From Lepus europaeus (taxonomy: Eukaryota > Chordata > Mammalia > Lagomorpha > Leporidae): a stretch of 64,000 nucleotides of DNA. This document shows positions 22,603-64,000 of this stretch, one piece after another. The stretch's first letter is position 1. The number at the start of each line of letters is the position of its first letter. The notes below the pieces were generated by a model, which did no database searches, was not told where the DNA came from, and saw only the letters and a program-made list of their open reading frames with translations. Location of the stretch: positions 30,148,266-30,212,265 of the forward strand of contig NC_084837.1 in assembly GCF_033115175.1 (NCBI RefSeq). The letters run 5' to 3'. Position numbers and translations under genes: made by a program.

Positions 22603-22880
22603 TTAATGATTTATTTAAAAGGCAGAGCTACAGATGGAGAAAGAGACAGACAGACAAAGATCTTCTACCCACAGGTTCACTTCCCAGATTGTTGCAACAG
22701 CCAGGTCTGACCCAGGCTAAATCCAGGAGCCAGGAACTCCATGTAGGTGGGAGGAACGCAAGTACCTGGGCCATCTTCCTCTGCTTTCCCAAGAAGCATT
22801 AGCAGGAAGCTGGAGCAGAAGCATTAGCAGGAAGCTGGACCACATGGTGACTTAACCAGCTGTGCCACAACATCTGCCCC
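22603..22880 (-). mobile_element. Old CSINE with short internal duplication
   Basis: AGAAGCATTAGCAGGAAGCTGG occurs twice in tandem at about 22793-22839. Confidence 0.85.
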
Positions 22881-23096
22881 TCTTTTGTCTTTTTGATATC
22901 TATGATTTTTTTTTTTTTTGCTTTAAAATATTATTTGTTTCCTTCAGTTGCTATGACTTTTTTTTCCATAGAAAACTTTTATTTAAGGAATGCAAACTTC
23001 ATGTATTTCACTAAAACAACTTTAGAAACATAGTAATTCTTCTCACCATACCTACACTGGCACTCCTCTTCTTCCTCCCACTCCTACTCCCATTCT

Positions 23097-23438
23097 TTTT
23101 TTTTTTTTTTTTTGACAGGCAGAGTGGACAGAGAGAGACAGAGAGAAAGGTCTTCCTTTGCCATTGGTTCACACTCCAATGGCCACCGCAGCTGGCACGC
23201 TGTGGCCAGCGCACCGCCCTGATCCGATGGCAGGAGCCAGGTGCCTATCCTGGTCTCCCATGCGGGTGCAGGGCCCAAGCACTTGGGCCATCCTCCACTG
23301 CACTCCCGGGCCACAGCAGAGAGCTGGCCTGGAAGAGGGGCAACCAGGACAGAATCCAGCACCCCGATCGGGACTAGAACCCGGTGTTGCTGGCGCCGCA
23401 AGGCAGAGGATTAGCTTAGTGAGCCGCGGCGTCAGCAT
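23097..23438 (-). mobile_element. Young CSINE
   Basis: T-run then GACAGGCAGAGTGGACAG through the head complement GAGCCGCGGCGTCAGC; GC-rich and little eroded. Confidence 0.94.
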
Positions 23439-23579
23439 TATTTTTTTTTATTAATATCTATTTTCACTCAACATTGTAACACACATGATTAACTCTCTAC
23501 TAAGTAAGGAGTTCAACAAATACTGTGAAAAAAAGCTGTTCCTCTACAGTGGAGACAAGGGCTGTTAAAAGTTAATTAC

Positions 23580-23710
23580 TTTTTTTTTTTTTTTTAAAGA
23601 ATTTATTTACTTGAGAGGTAGAGTTATAGACAAAGAGAGGGTGAGACAGAGAGAAAGTTCTTCCATCTGCTGGTTTATTCCCCAATTGGCTGCAATAGCC
23701 AGAGCTGGGC
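23580..23710 (-). mobile_element. CSINE, 5'-truncated
   Basis: T16 run and tail-side half only, ending at CAGAGCTGGG. Confidence 0.85.
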
Positions 23711-23780
23711 TTTTTCTTTTCTTGATACTGCTTCTTTTCAGACCTTTGATGTCTTTTGTGTGAATTATGGAAATAGTCAA

Positions 23781-24116
23781 TTTTTTTAAAGATTTATTCA
23801 TTTATTTGAAAGGCAGAGTTACAGAGAGCCAGAGGCAGAGAAGGAGAGAGGGAGGGATGTCTTCCATCCATGGGTTCACTCTGCAAATGGCTGTAGTAGC
23901 CAGAGCTGAGCCGATCTGAAGCCAGGAGCCAGGAGCTTCTTCCAGGTCTCCCACATGGGTGCGGGGACCCAAGGACTTGGGCTATCTTCCACTGCTTTCC
24001 TAGGCCATAGCAGAGAGCTGGATGGGAAGTGGAACAGCCAGGACTCGAACTGGCAGCCATATGGGATGCTGGCATTGCAGGCAAAGGCTTAGCCCACTGT
24101 GCCACAGCACTCACCC
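23781..24116 (-). mobile_element. CSINE
   Basis: Full-length copy from TTTTTTTAAAGATTTATTC to GTGCCACAGCACTCACCCC. Confidence 0.94.
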
Positions 24117-24119
24117 CAA

Positions 24120-24830
24120 AAGTCGTTACATTTCAAAAAGTATCAGTTTCACTTCTTTTAGGTGCTCTGTTATCATAGATCAGAGAGAACATATGGTATT
24201 TGTCCTGTGGGTCTGGCTTATTTCACTATGTATGATATTTTCCAGTTATATCCATTTTGTTGCAAATGACAGGATTTCATTTTTTTCTTTACTTTTTAAG
24301 ATTTATTTATTTATTTGAAAGTCAGAGTCACACAGAGAGAGGAGAGGCAGAGACAGAGAGAGAGAGGTTGGTCTTCCATCCAATGGTTCATTCCCCAAGT
24401 GGCCGCAACGGCCTGAGCTGCACTGATCTGAAGCCAGGAGCCAAGAGCTTCCTCCGGGTCTCCTATGCGGGTGCAAGGGCTCAAGGACCTGGGCTATCCT
24501 CTACTGCTTTCCCAGACCAAAGCAGAGAGCTGGATCGGAAGCGGAGCAGCCAGGTCTTGAACCGGTGCCCAAAGGGGATGCCAGCACTTCAGGCCAGGGC
24601 ATTAACCCACTATGCCACAGTGCCGGCTCCAGGATTTCCTTTTTTTCTACAGCTGTATAGAATTCCATGGTGTACATATCCCATAATTTATCCAGTTTTC
24701 AGTTGACAGGCATTTGGGTCGAGATATCTACAATTTTAACTATCATAAGGTGGTATGTAGTTGTAGTTTTGATTTGTATTTACCTGATGATTAGTGATAT
24801 ATTGAACATTTGGCCTTTTGAATGTCTTTT
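24120..24830 (-). mobile_element. Ancient L1 ORF2/3' UTR fragment split by a CSINE
   Basis: CAGAGAGAACATATGGTATTTG, TGTTGCAAATGACAGGATTTC, GAATTCCATGGTGTACATAT and AACTATCATAAGGTGGTATG are minus-strand old L1 landmarks, continuing on both sides of the CSINE at 24287-24630. Confidence 0.8.
24287..24630 (-). mobile_element. CSINE inserted in old L1
   Basis: The flanking AGGATTTC[A/C]TTTTTTTCT repeat at 24271 and 24631 is the TSD. Head complement GCCACAGTGCCGGCTCC. Confidence 0.93.
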
Positions 24831-25069
24831 TTTTTTTTTTTTTTTTTTTTGCCTGTGGTGATGTTTCTTATGCAGGAAGAAAGAACTTTAAAATGTTCAT
24901 GGAAAATGTACAAATTTTTGTATTCCCCTTCTGTCCCCATTTTCTAGCCCGTGACTGTTTTATCAGAGGGTGAACATTAATTGTATGTTTTCTTTGTTTT
25001 GCTCTTTAAAATGGGATTTGAAGGGGCCTTTGGATCTTTCTTGTTTGACCTGTATTGAGCGGTTTATTA

Positions 25070-25391
25070 TTATTTTTTTAATATTTATTTATTTATTTGA
25101 AAGTCAGAGTTAGAGGAAAGGCAGAGAGAGAGAGAGAGAGTGGTCTTCCATCCGTGGTTCACTCCCCAGTTGGCTGCAACTGCTGGAGCTGTGCCAATCC
25201 GAAGCCAGGAGCTTCTTCCAGGTCTCCCATGTGGGTGCAGGGCACAAGGACTTGGTCCATCGTCTACTGCTTTCCCAGGCCATAGCAGAGAGCTGCATTG
25301 GAAGTGGAGCAGCTGGGTCTTGAACCTGCACCCATATGGGATGCCGGCCTTCAGGCCAGGGCATTAAGCCACTGCGCCACAGCGCCAGCCC
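25070..25391 (-). mobile_element. CSINE
   Basis: TSD GAG[C/T]GGTTTATT at about 25057 and 25393; full length. Confidence 0.94.
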
Positions 25392-25488
25392 TGAGTGGTT
25401 TATTTTTGTTTACCTATTCTGCAGAGTGTCTAGTCAGAAAATTCTAGGCCTTCCTCCCCGCCCCCCCTTTTTTTTTGAAGATTTTCTT

Positions 25489-25814
25489 TTTTTTTAAAGA
25501 TTTATTTATTTGAAAGGTGGAATTAGAGAAGGGCAGATTCAGAGAGAGAGAGAGAGGTTTTCCATCCTCTGGTTCACTTCCCAAGTGGCCACATCTGCTA
25601 AAGCTGGGCCCACCCAAAGCCAGGAACCAGGAGCTTCTTCTGGGTCTTCCCTGTGGGTACAGGTGTCCAAGGACTTGGGCCATATTCTACTGCTTTCCCA
25701 GGCTATAGCAGAGAGCTGGATCAGAAGTGGAGCAGCTGGGACTTGAAATGGCGCCCATAAGGGATGCTGGCACTGTAGGAGGTGGCTTTACCTCTAAGTC
25801 ACAGCACTGGCCTC
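25489..25814 (-). mobile_element. CSINE
   Basis: T-run, AAAGATTTATTTATTTGAAAGG to AGTCACAGCACTGGCC. Confidence 0.92.
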
Positions 25815-26276
25815 ACCTTTTTTTCTTTATATCATCTCTTCCACCAACCACACTGAAATCACTGGCGAATGTTAGTAGCTCTTTCGGCTTTTTTGACTTG
25901 CCTTTTCACCTGGGGTAAGAAAGGTTCCTAGAGAGAGCGATTTCTGTTGTCTTTTGGGGAGTGAGAGTGCATTTAAGGATTTTTCATAATCTTGACTACT
26001 TACCTTCATTCCTAATACTTGATTGACGTGGAGTATGGGAGGTATTGGGGAAATTAAAAGGAAGAGCTCTGTGCTGAATATTGGAGCTTTTCAGTGTGAC
26101 ATAGTATCTGCCTTTAAATGAGAACAGTTATATGTCTACTACAGGTTGAACCTGTTTTCAGTACTGCTAACTTATTTATCATTCTTCCTATTTAGCATTT
26201 TATTAGATATTGATACTGTGTAAACCTGAAACTACCTTGCCATTTTCTCCTGTCCACTTCAATCATTTTTTATTTT
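25815..26276. other. Intron 1 unassigned sequence
   Basis: No exon or repeat recognised. Confidence 0.35.
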
Positions 26277-26284
26277 AAAAAATA

Positions 26285-26615
26285 GCATTTCTTTTTGACA
26301 GGCAGAGTGGATAGTGAGAGAGACAGAGACAGAGAGAAAGGTCTTCCTTTTTGCCACTGGTTCACCCTCCAATGGCCGCTGCGGCCAGCGCATCTCGCTG
26401 ATCCGAAGCCAGGAGCCAGGTGCTTCTCCTGGTCTCCTATGCGGGTGCAGGGCCCAAGGACTTGGGCCATCCTCCACTGCCTTCCCGGGCCATAGCAGAG
26501 AGCTGGCCTGGAAGAGGGGCAACCGGGATGGAATCCAGCACCCCAACCGGGACTAGAACCCGGTGTGCTGGCGCCGCAAGGCGGAAGATTAGCCTGTTAA
26601 GCCACAGCGCCGGCA
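26285..26615 (-). mobile_element. Young CSINE
   Basis: TSD AAAAAATAG[C/T]ATTTCTT at about 26278 and 26616; head complement AAGCCACAGCGCCGGC. Confidence 0.95.
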
Positions 26616-26941
26616 AAAAATAGTATTTCTTAATTGATGTTATTTAAAGTGAACAACTAGTGAGTATTACAATTCCCAGCACATGGCTTCTGGCATGTAG
26701 CACGCTGACAGACATATAATTGTATGCATTAATATATATTTACTGATTTAACATTTTATTGAATTACTGTGGTGTTTTTTGTTCACATGGCAAGACTCTC
26801 AGGATAAAGTTTGTCAGCTATTGTAGTAAACCAAGGAATACTTTACTTCTTTTCACCTTACATTATTAATTATTAAATAAAGTAGTACTCTACATATGAA
26901 TTTTTAATTTGCTTATTTATTTTTCACAAAAGTTAACTGTC

Positions 26942-27280
26942 GGGGCTGGCCCTGTGATGAAGTGGGTAAAGCCATTGCCTGAAGTGTTGGCATCCCATAT
27001 GGACGCTGGTTCGAGTCCTGGCTGCTCCACTTCTGATCCAGTTCACTGCCAATGCACCTTGAAGGCAACAGAAGATGGCCCAAGTGTTTGGGTCCTTACA
27101 CACAAGGAAGAACCAGATGAAGCTTCTGGCTCCTGACTTCTGACCAGCCCAACTTCGACCAATGCAACCATTTGGGGAGTGAACCATCAGATGGTAGATC
27201 TCTCTCTGCCTCTTCCTGTATATATATTTCTCTCTAACTCTACCTTTCAAATGAATAAATAAATCCTTTTTTTTTTTTTT
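26942..27280 (+). mobile_element. Older CSINE
   Basis: Head GGGGCTGGCCCTGTGATGAA to CTTTCAAATGAATAAATAAATCC and T12. Confidence 0.92.
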
Positions 27281-27294
27281 AAAGTTACTGTAGA

Positions 27295-27607
27295 GGGGCC
27301 AGCGCTGTGGTGCAGCAGGTTAACAGCCTGGCCTGAAGTGCCGGCGTCTCATTGGGCGCCGGTTCCAGTCTCGGCTGCTCCTCTTCCGACCCGGCTCTCT
27401 GCTGTGGCCTGGGATGGCAGTGGAGGATGGCCCAAGTCTTTGGGCCTCTGCACCCGCTTGGGAAACCTGGGGGAGGCTCCTGGCTTCGGATCGGCGCAGC
27501 TCCTGCCGTTGCGGCCACCTGCAGAGTGGACTAGCAGATGGAAGACCTCTCAATCTGTCTCTGCCTCTCTCTGTAACTCTGTCTTTCAAATGAATAAAAT
27601 AAATCTT
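27295..27607 (+). mobile_element. CSINE with 14-bp TSD
   Basis: Directly follows the previous copy. TSD AAAGTTACTGTAGA at 27281-27294 and 27608-27621. Confidence 0.94.
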
Positions 27608-27636
27608 AAAGTTACTGTAGATAAATATCTCTAGTG

Positions 27637-27946
27637 TTTTTTTTTTTTTTTTTAAGATATATTTATTTACTTGAAGATTAGAATTAGAAGGAAAGAGAGA
27701 TCTTCCATCTGCTGGTTCACTCCCCAAATCACAGCCACAATGACTGGGGCTGAAGCCAGAAGCTTCATTCAGGTCTTCCACTTAGGTGCGGGGACCCAGG
27801 TACTTGGGCCATCTTCCACTGCTTTTCCCAGGCCATTAGCAGGGAGCTGGTCAGAAGTGGAGCAGCCGATACTCGCAATGACGCCCAATGGGATGCCAGC
27901 GTGCCAGATGGTGGCTTTTTACCCACCATGCCACAACACTGGCCCC
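27637..27946 (-). mobile_element. Older CSINE
   Basis: T17, AAGATATATTTATTTACTTG to GCCACAACACTGGCCCC. Confidence 0.9.
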
Positions 27947-28170
27947 AAGATACTTAGGTCTTTTGAGCTGATTGCAGTAGAATTTTCTATGATAAAAGAA
28001 AAATTGAAATGTCCCCAAATTAATTAAAAGGGCCAGAGGATGGAGGAGGGAAGAAGCAAATGAAGTTAATCAGTTAACAGCTTTGCAAAAACCAGCGAGA
28101 GGATTGTTTATATTGAAACTATGACTTAAATCCCATCACAGCCAACCACAATCTTACTATAAACTTTTCT

Positions 28171-28481
28171 TTCTTTTTGACAGGCAGAGTGGATAGTGAG
28201 AGAGAGAGAGACAGAGAGAAAGGTCTTCCTTTTTGCCATTGGTTCACCCTCCAATGGCTGCTGCGGCCAGCGCATCTCGCTGATCCGAAGCCAGGAGCCA
28301 GGTGCTTCTCCTGGTCTCCCATGCGGGTGCAGGGCCCAAGGACTTGGGCCATAGCAGAGAGCTGGCCTGGAAGAGGGGCAACCGGGACAGAATCCGGTGC
28401 CCCAACCGGGACTAGAACCCGGTGTGCTGGCGCCGCAAGGCGGAGGATTAGCCTGTTAAGCCACGGCGCCGACCCAACCCA
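28171..28481 (-). mobile_element. Young CSINE with small internal deletion and 15-bp TSD
   Basis: The CCTCCACTGC-to-GGGCC segment is missing, so ACTTGGGCC runs straight into ATAGCAGAG. TSD ACTATAAACTTTTCT at 28156-28170 and 28482-28496. Confidence 0.95.
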
Positions 28482-28865
28482 ACTATAAACTTTTCTATTA
28501 ACCCAAACTAATCCAGAAACAAAATTTAGTTGTTATGGGCTGCACTTTTGAACAGAGCTTTATTTCCCCAGAGTTTATAAAATTACTCTTAGCTCTAGAT
28601 CCTGCAGGCATTTTCCAATTGCTATGGAGCCTTGCTGTTAAAAGTTGTGGGAACTTGTCCCAGGACCTAGTTTTCTTTTTTTTCTGGATAGCATCTATAA
28701 TGGTTCAGTAAATCTTTTATTTCAGAGATCATGTGATTGTGGGAGATTTTGTTTCACTTAGGTTTTTTATATTTATTTGATGTCAAAAACTGGAGTACCT
28801 AGAAATCCAGCAATAAGAAACACTAGAAATCTAGACTAGTAAATTCTAGAATTCTAGGATTGAGA

Positions 28866-29184
28866 AAGATTTTTTTTTTAACTTTTATTTAATGAATATA
28901 AATTTCCAGTGTACAGCTTATGGATTACAATGGCTCCCCCCGCCCCCATAACTTCCCTCCCACCCGCAACCCTCCCCTTTCCCGCTCCCTCTCCCCTTCC
29001 ATTCACATCAAGATTCATTTTCAGTTCTCTTTATATACAGAAGATCAGTTTAGTATATATTAAGTAAAGATTTCAACAGTTTGCACCCACACAGAAACAC
29101 AAAGTGAAAAAATACTGTTTGAGTACTAGTTATAGCATTAAATCACAATGTATAGCACATTAAGGACAGAGATCCTACATGATA
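28866..29184 (-). mobile_element. L1 3' UTR, copy A of a stack
   Basis: T-run, AACTTTTATTTAATGAATAT, GTGTACAGCTTATGGATTAC and GGCTCCCCCC; breaks off after GATCCTACATGA. Confidence 0.9.
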
Positions 29185-29235
29185 TTTTTTAAAAATTGAT
29201 TAATTTTCTTTGCAATTTTCAATTTAACACCAAGG

Positions 29236-29540
29236 TTTTTTTTTTTTTTCCATTTTCAATTATCTTTATCGATTCAGTATAAACTAAGTAAAGATTTCAT
29301 CAGTTTGTACCCACACAGAAACACAAGGTGTAAAAATACTGTTTCAGTACTAGTTATAGCATTACTTCACATTGGACAACACATTAAGGACAGATCCCAC
29401 ATGAGACGTAAGTACACAGTGACTCCTGTTGTTGATTTAACAATTTGACACTCTTGTTTATGGCATCAGTAATCTCCCTAGGCTCTAGTCATGAGTTGCT
29501 GAGGCTATGGAAGCCTTTAGGGATCGCCGACTTCGATGAT
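29236..29540 (-). mobile_element. Older L1 3' UTR, copy B
   Basis: TTTCAATTATCTTTATCG through CAGTTTGTACCCACACAGA to GGGATCGCCGACTTCG; diverged from copies A and C. Confidence 0.85.
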
Positions 29541-29570
29541 GCCTAATTTCTTTTTTTCTTTTTTTTTTTT

Positions 29571-30600
29571 TTTCTAATTTTTAAACTTTTATTTAATGAA
29601 TATAAATTTCCAGTGTACAGCTTATGGATTACAGTGGCTTCCCCCTCCCATAACTTCCCTCCCACCCACAACCCTCCCCTCTCCCGCCCCCTCTCCCCTT
29701 CCATTCACATCAAGATTCATTTTCAATTCTCTTTATATACAGAAGATCAATTTAGTATAAAGATTTCAACAGTTTGCACCCACATAGAAACACAAAGTGA
29801 AACATACTGTTTGAGTACTAGTTATAGCATTAAATCACAATGTACAGCACATTAAGGACAGAGATACCACATGAGGAGCAAGTGCACAGTGACTCCTGTT
29901 GTTGACCCAACAAATTGACACTCTAGTTTATGGCGCCAGTAACCACCCTAGGCTGTCGTCATGAGTTGCCAAGGCTATGGAAGCCTTCCAAGATCGCCGA
30001 CTCTGCTCATATTTAGACAAGCTCATAAAAGACAGGGTGAGGATAGTAACCAATGATCCTAAGAGTGGCATTTACCAGGTTTGAACAATTATACAGCATT
30101 AAGTGGGGAAGAGGACCATCAGTACACACAGGTTGGGAGTAGAGCCATTGGTGGTAGAGTAGAGGTTATGATTACAAAGGAATGAGGCCCAAGTGCACTA
30201 GACAGGGTCTAGAACAAAGGACAGAGTCATTATTAGAGGAGCTAAGAAAGGTGCTGTCTAAACTACAATTAAGTTTTCTGATTGAGAGGCAAATAGAACC
30301 TGATAGAAGGGGCTTGATAATAATCTGTTGGGCTTTAGGCCTTGTAAGTTAAGAGGCTCAGACCTATCTATCTCTTCACATGGGGTACATCCTAAGGGAG
30401 GTGTGAACCTCCTAGGGGAAGGCACTCTGTTGACTTTCATGACTTGGCTGGGCTGGGAGGAGAGCTGGCCTGGTAAAGGCAGGTGGCATCTCTAACAAGA
30501 AATTTACAGTTCTGCCTGCAATGTTGCTGACCCTACTTGACCATCCCCTCAGCTGCAGTGGTCACTTTGGAAGTTGGGCTGAGTGAAGGGCTTTTTATAT
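29571..30600 (-). mobile_element. L1 3' UTR, copy C (about 1 kb)
   Basis: Again starts AACTTTTATTTAATGAATAT and GTGTACAGCTTATGG, and extends through the whole 3' UTR to about 30600. It lies next to copy B. Confidence 0.88.
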
Positions 30601-31329
30601 ACTGGTATTGACCAAGTATTACTGAATGCAACTAAATGGTTTCTCTTTTAGAATCTTGATTTGCAGGTGTGGGAAATAATATTCATATGTAAGAAACAAA
30701 GTTTAAGACCTCACATGTTCAATATATAATATGTTCTGAAAATCCCAAGTAGCATTACATTTTTAAAAAACAAGAATGAATATTGTTTTTCACTTGAGGA
30801 TTTTTCAGCTACAATCTTGTGATTGAAATGTTCTGGAGTGTAACAAAGACAAGACTGGAGATGATTTAAATAACTGAATGGATTTTTCAGGTTTCATTAG
30901 GATAGATCATTGTAGCTATTACTTTAAAAATTAAGTGCCTAAAGAGGAAAACCATATTTATGAAATTATTTTATAAACTAATGTAGTGCCATATGCAGAT
31001 GTGATTTAATGCTTTTTGATGCAAATAGTAGATTGGAACCTTTTATATATATATTGTTCAAGTAAATTTCAAGAACAAATATTCAGAATTAAATTCTTAG
31101 ATCTTATTAGTTATATGATTTGGTGAATGCTGCTTTTTTTTTAGAAAAGTAAATTTAAAGACCAAACTTGGTCATCTATTGAAAAATAATAAAAATGTGA
31201 CTTAACAAAAAAATTAAATCATAGTCTGATTTGTGAACTAAAGCTTATCCTGTGTTATTGTGAGTCAGTTAAACATTTTAGTATAATGTTATGGAAAACA
31301 AATAAATTTTAACAACTTTTCTTTTGCAG
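30601..31329. other. Intron 1, distal unique part with exon 2 acceptor
   Basis: AT-rich, no repeat seen. It ends in the CTTTTCTTTTGCAG acceptor. Confidence 0.5.
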
Positions 31330-31458
31330 AGGAGCATAGTAAACTTTGATTTTCACATTGAGCTACAGGTTTCTGTGAGGCCCTATTGAAGTTCTATTCT
31401 GAAGTTTGCTTGAGTGAATTTCCTATCAGAGGAACTTGGTTATTACTATATTTCCAAG

Positions 31459-63544
<32,086 letters not shown>

Positions 63545-63704
63545 GTAAGTAGTTAGAGTTAACCATGAAATATATACAGAGCAGCCACGAAACAGTTAAA
63601 GACATAAAAACAGCATTAAAGGACTGATTTAATGACTTCTGACTGTTGATACTATAATGATGCCATAGAGTTTTTCCAAAGTGTGGGAATGACTTGCTAA
63701 GTCA
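63545..63704. other. Start of intron 11
   Basis: GTAAGT donor then plain AT-rich sequence. A GCT run (63711-63724) adjoins the SINE. Confidence 0.5.
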
Positions 63705-63711
63705 ATGACTT

Positions 63712-63887
63712 GCTGCTGCTGCTGCCAGGAGTCTCCCACGTGGGTGCAGGGCCCCAAGCACTTGGGCAATCCTCTTCTGCTTTCCCAGGCCAAACCAGAG
63801 TGCTGGATAGGAAGTGTAGCAGCTGGGACTCGAACCAGTTCCCATATGGGATGGGCTTTACCCGCTATGCCACAGTGCCGGCCCCAG
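63712..63887 (-). mobile_element. CSINE head half
   Basis: CAGGAGTCTCCCACGTGGG to TATGCCACAGTGCCGGCCCC; tail half absent. 63888-64000 shows nothing. Confidence 0.9.
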
Positions 63888-64000
63888 AAATTGTCTTGTA
63901 TTTCTGGTTTCTTCTTTTTGTATAATCTATTTTATATATCCCTAGATTAATCTTAATGGATGGCTGTAATCCTAATAGATCAGAAGTCTTGGTTGCATTT

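Noticed and set aside
31414..31458. Alternative GTG start 15 codons before the exon 2 ATG
   Set aside because: GTG is not a normal mammalian start, and MIATPLKH at 31459 matches the known N-terminus.

Overview
This is nuclear DNA from a lagomorph, most likely a rabbit or hare. The main evidence is about 65-70 copies of the lagomorph tRNA-derived C-repeat SINE (CSINE), from very young copies with clean target-site duplications (TSDs) to old eroded ones. Lagomorph-type L1 3' UTRs, old mammalian L2, MIR and MER5A, and a spliced vertebrate gene agree with this. I see no prokaryotic gene, RNA gene or CRISPR array.

The window carries one gene, MIS18BP1 (M18BP1, the vertebrate KNL2), on the plus strand. 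Positions 1-19100 are intergenic and filled with repeats: L1 pieces, mostly plus-strand CSINEs, a twin-primed L1 and MER5A. A CpG-rich promoter lies at about 19100-20185 and holds a CCAAT box, a CDE-CHR-like cell-cycle element and a probable noncoding exon 1 ending at 20038. Intron 1 (20039-31329) holds CSINEs that are nearly all on the minus strand and a stack of L1 3' UTRs.

Coding exons 2-11 lie at 31459-31990 (coding part), 36837-36917, 37528-38012, 43095-43168, 46816-46946, 51829-51916, 53533-53690, 59759-59910, 60624-60705 and 62692-63544. All splice phases agree. Together they encode 878 complete codons, from the initiator Met through the SANTA domain (exons 5-7) to the first residues of the SANT/Myb domain. 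The rest of the gene lies beyond position 64000. The product recruits the Mis18 complex and the CENP-A loading machinery to centromeres after mitosis.

Everything else is transposon-derived or unassigned. Points worth a second look are a SINE with an inverted 5' head inside a perfect 16-bp TSD, a 436-bp element with 47-bp terminal inverted repeats that I cannot name, a solo retroviral LTR, an L2 spread over about 4.5 kb of introns 6-7, SINEs with internal duplications or deletions, and the CDE-CHR-like promoter element. I found no convincing new multi-gene system.
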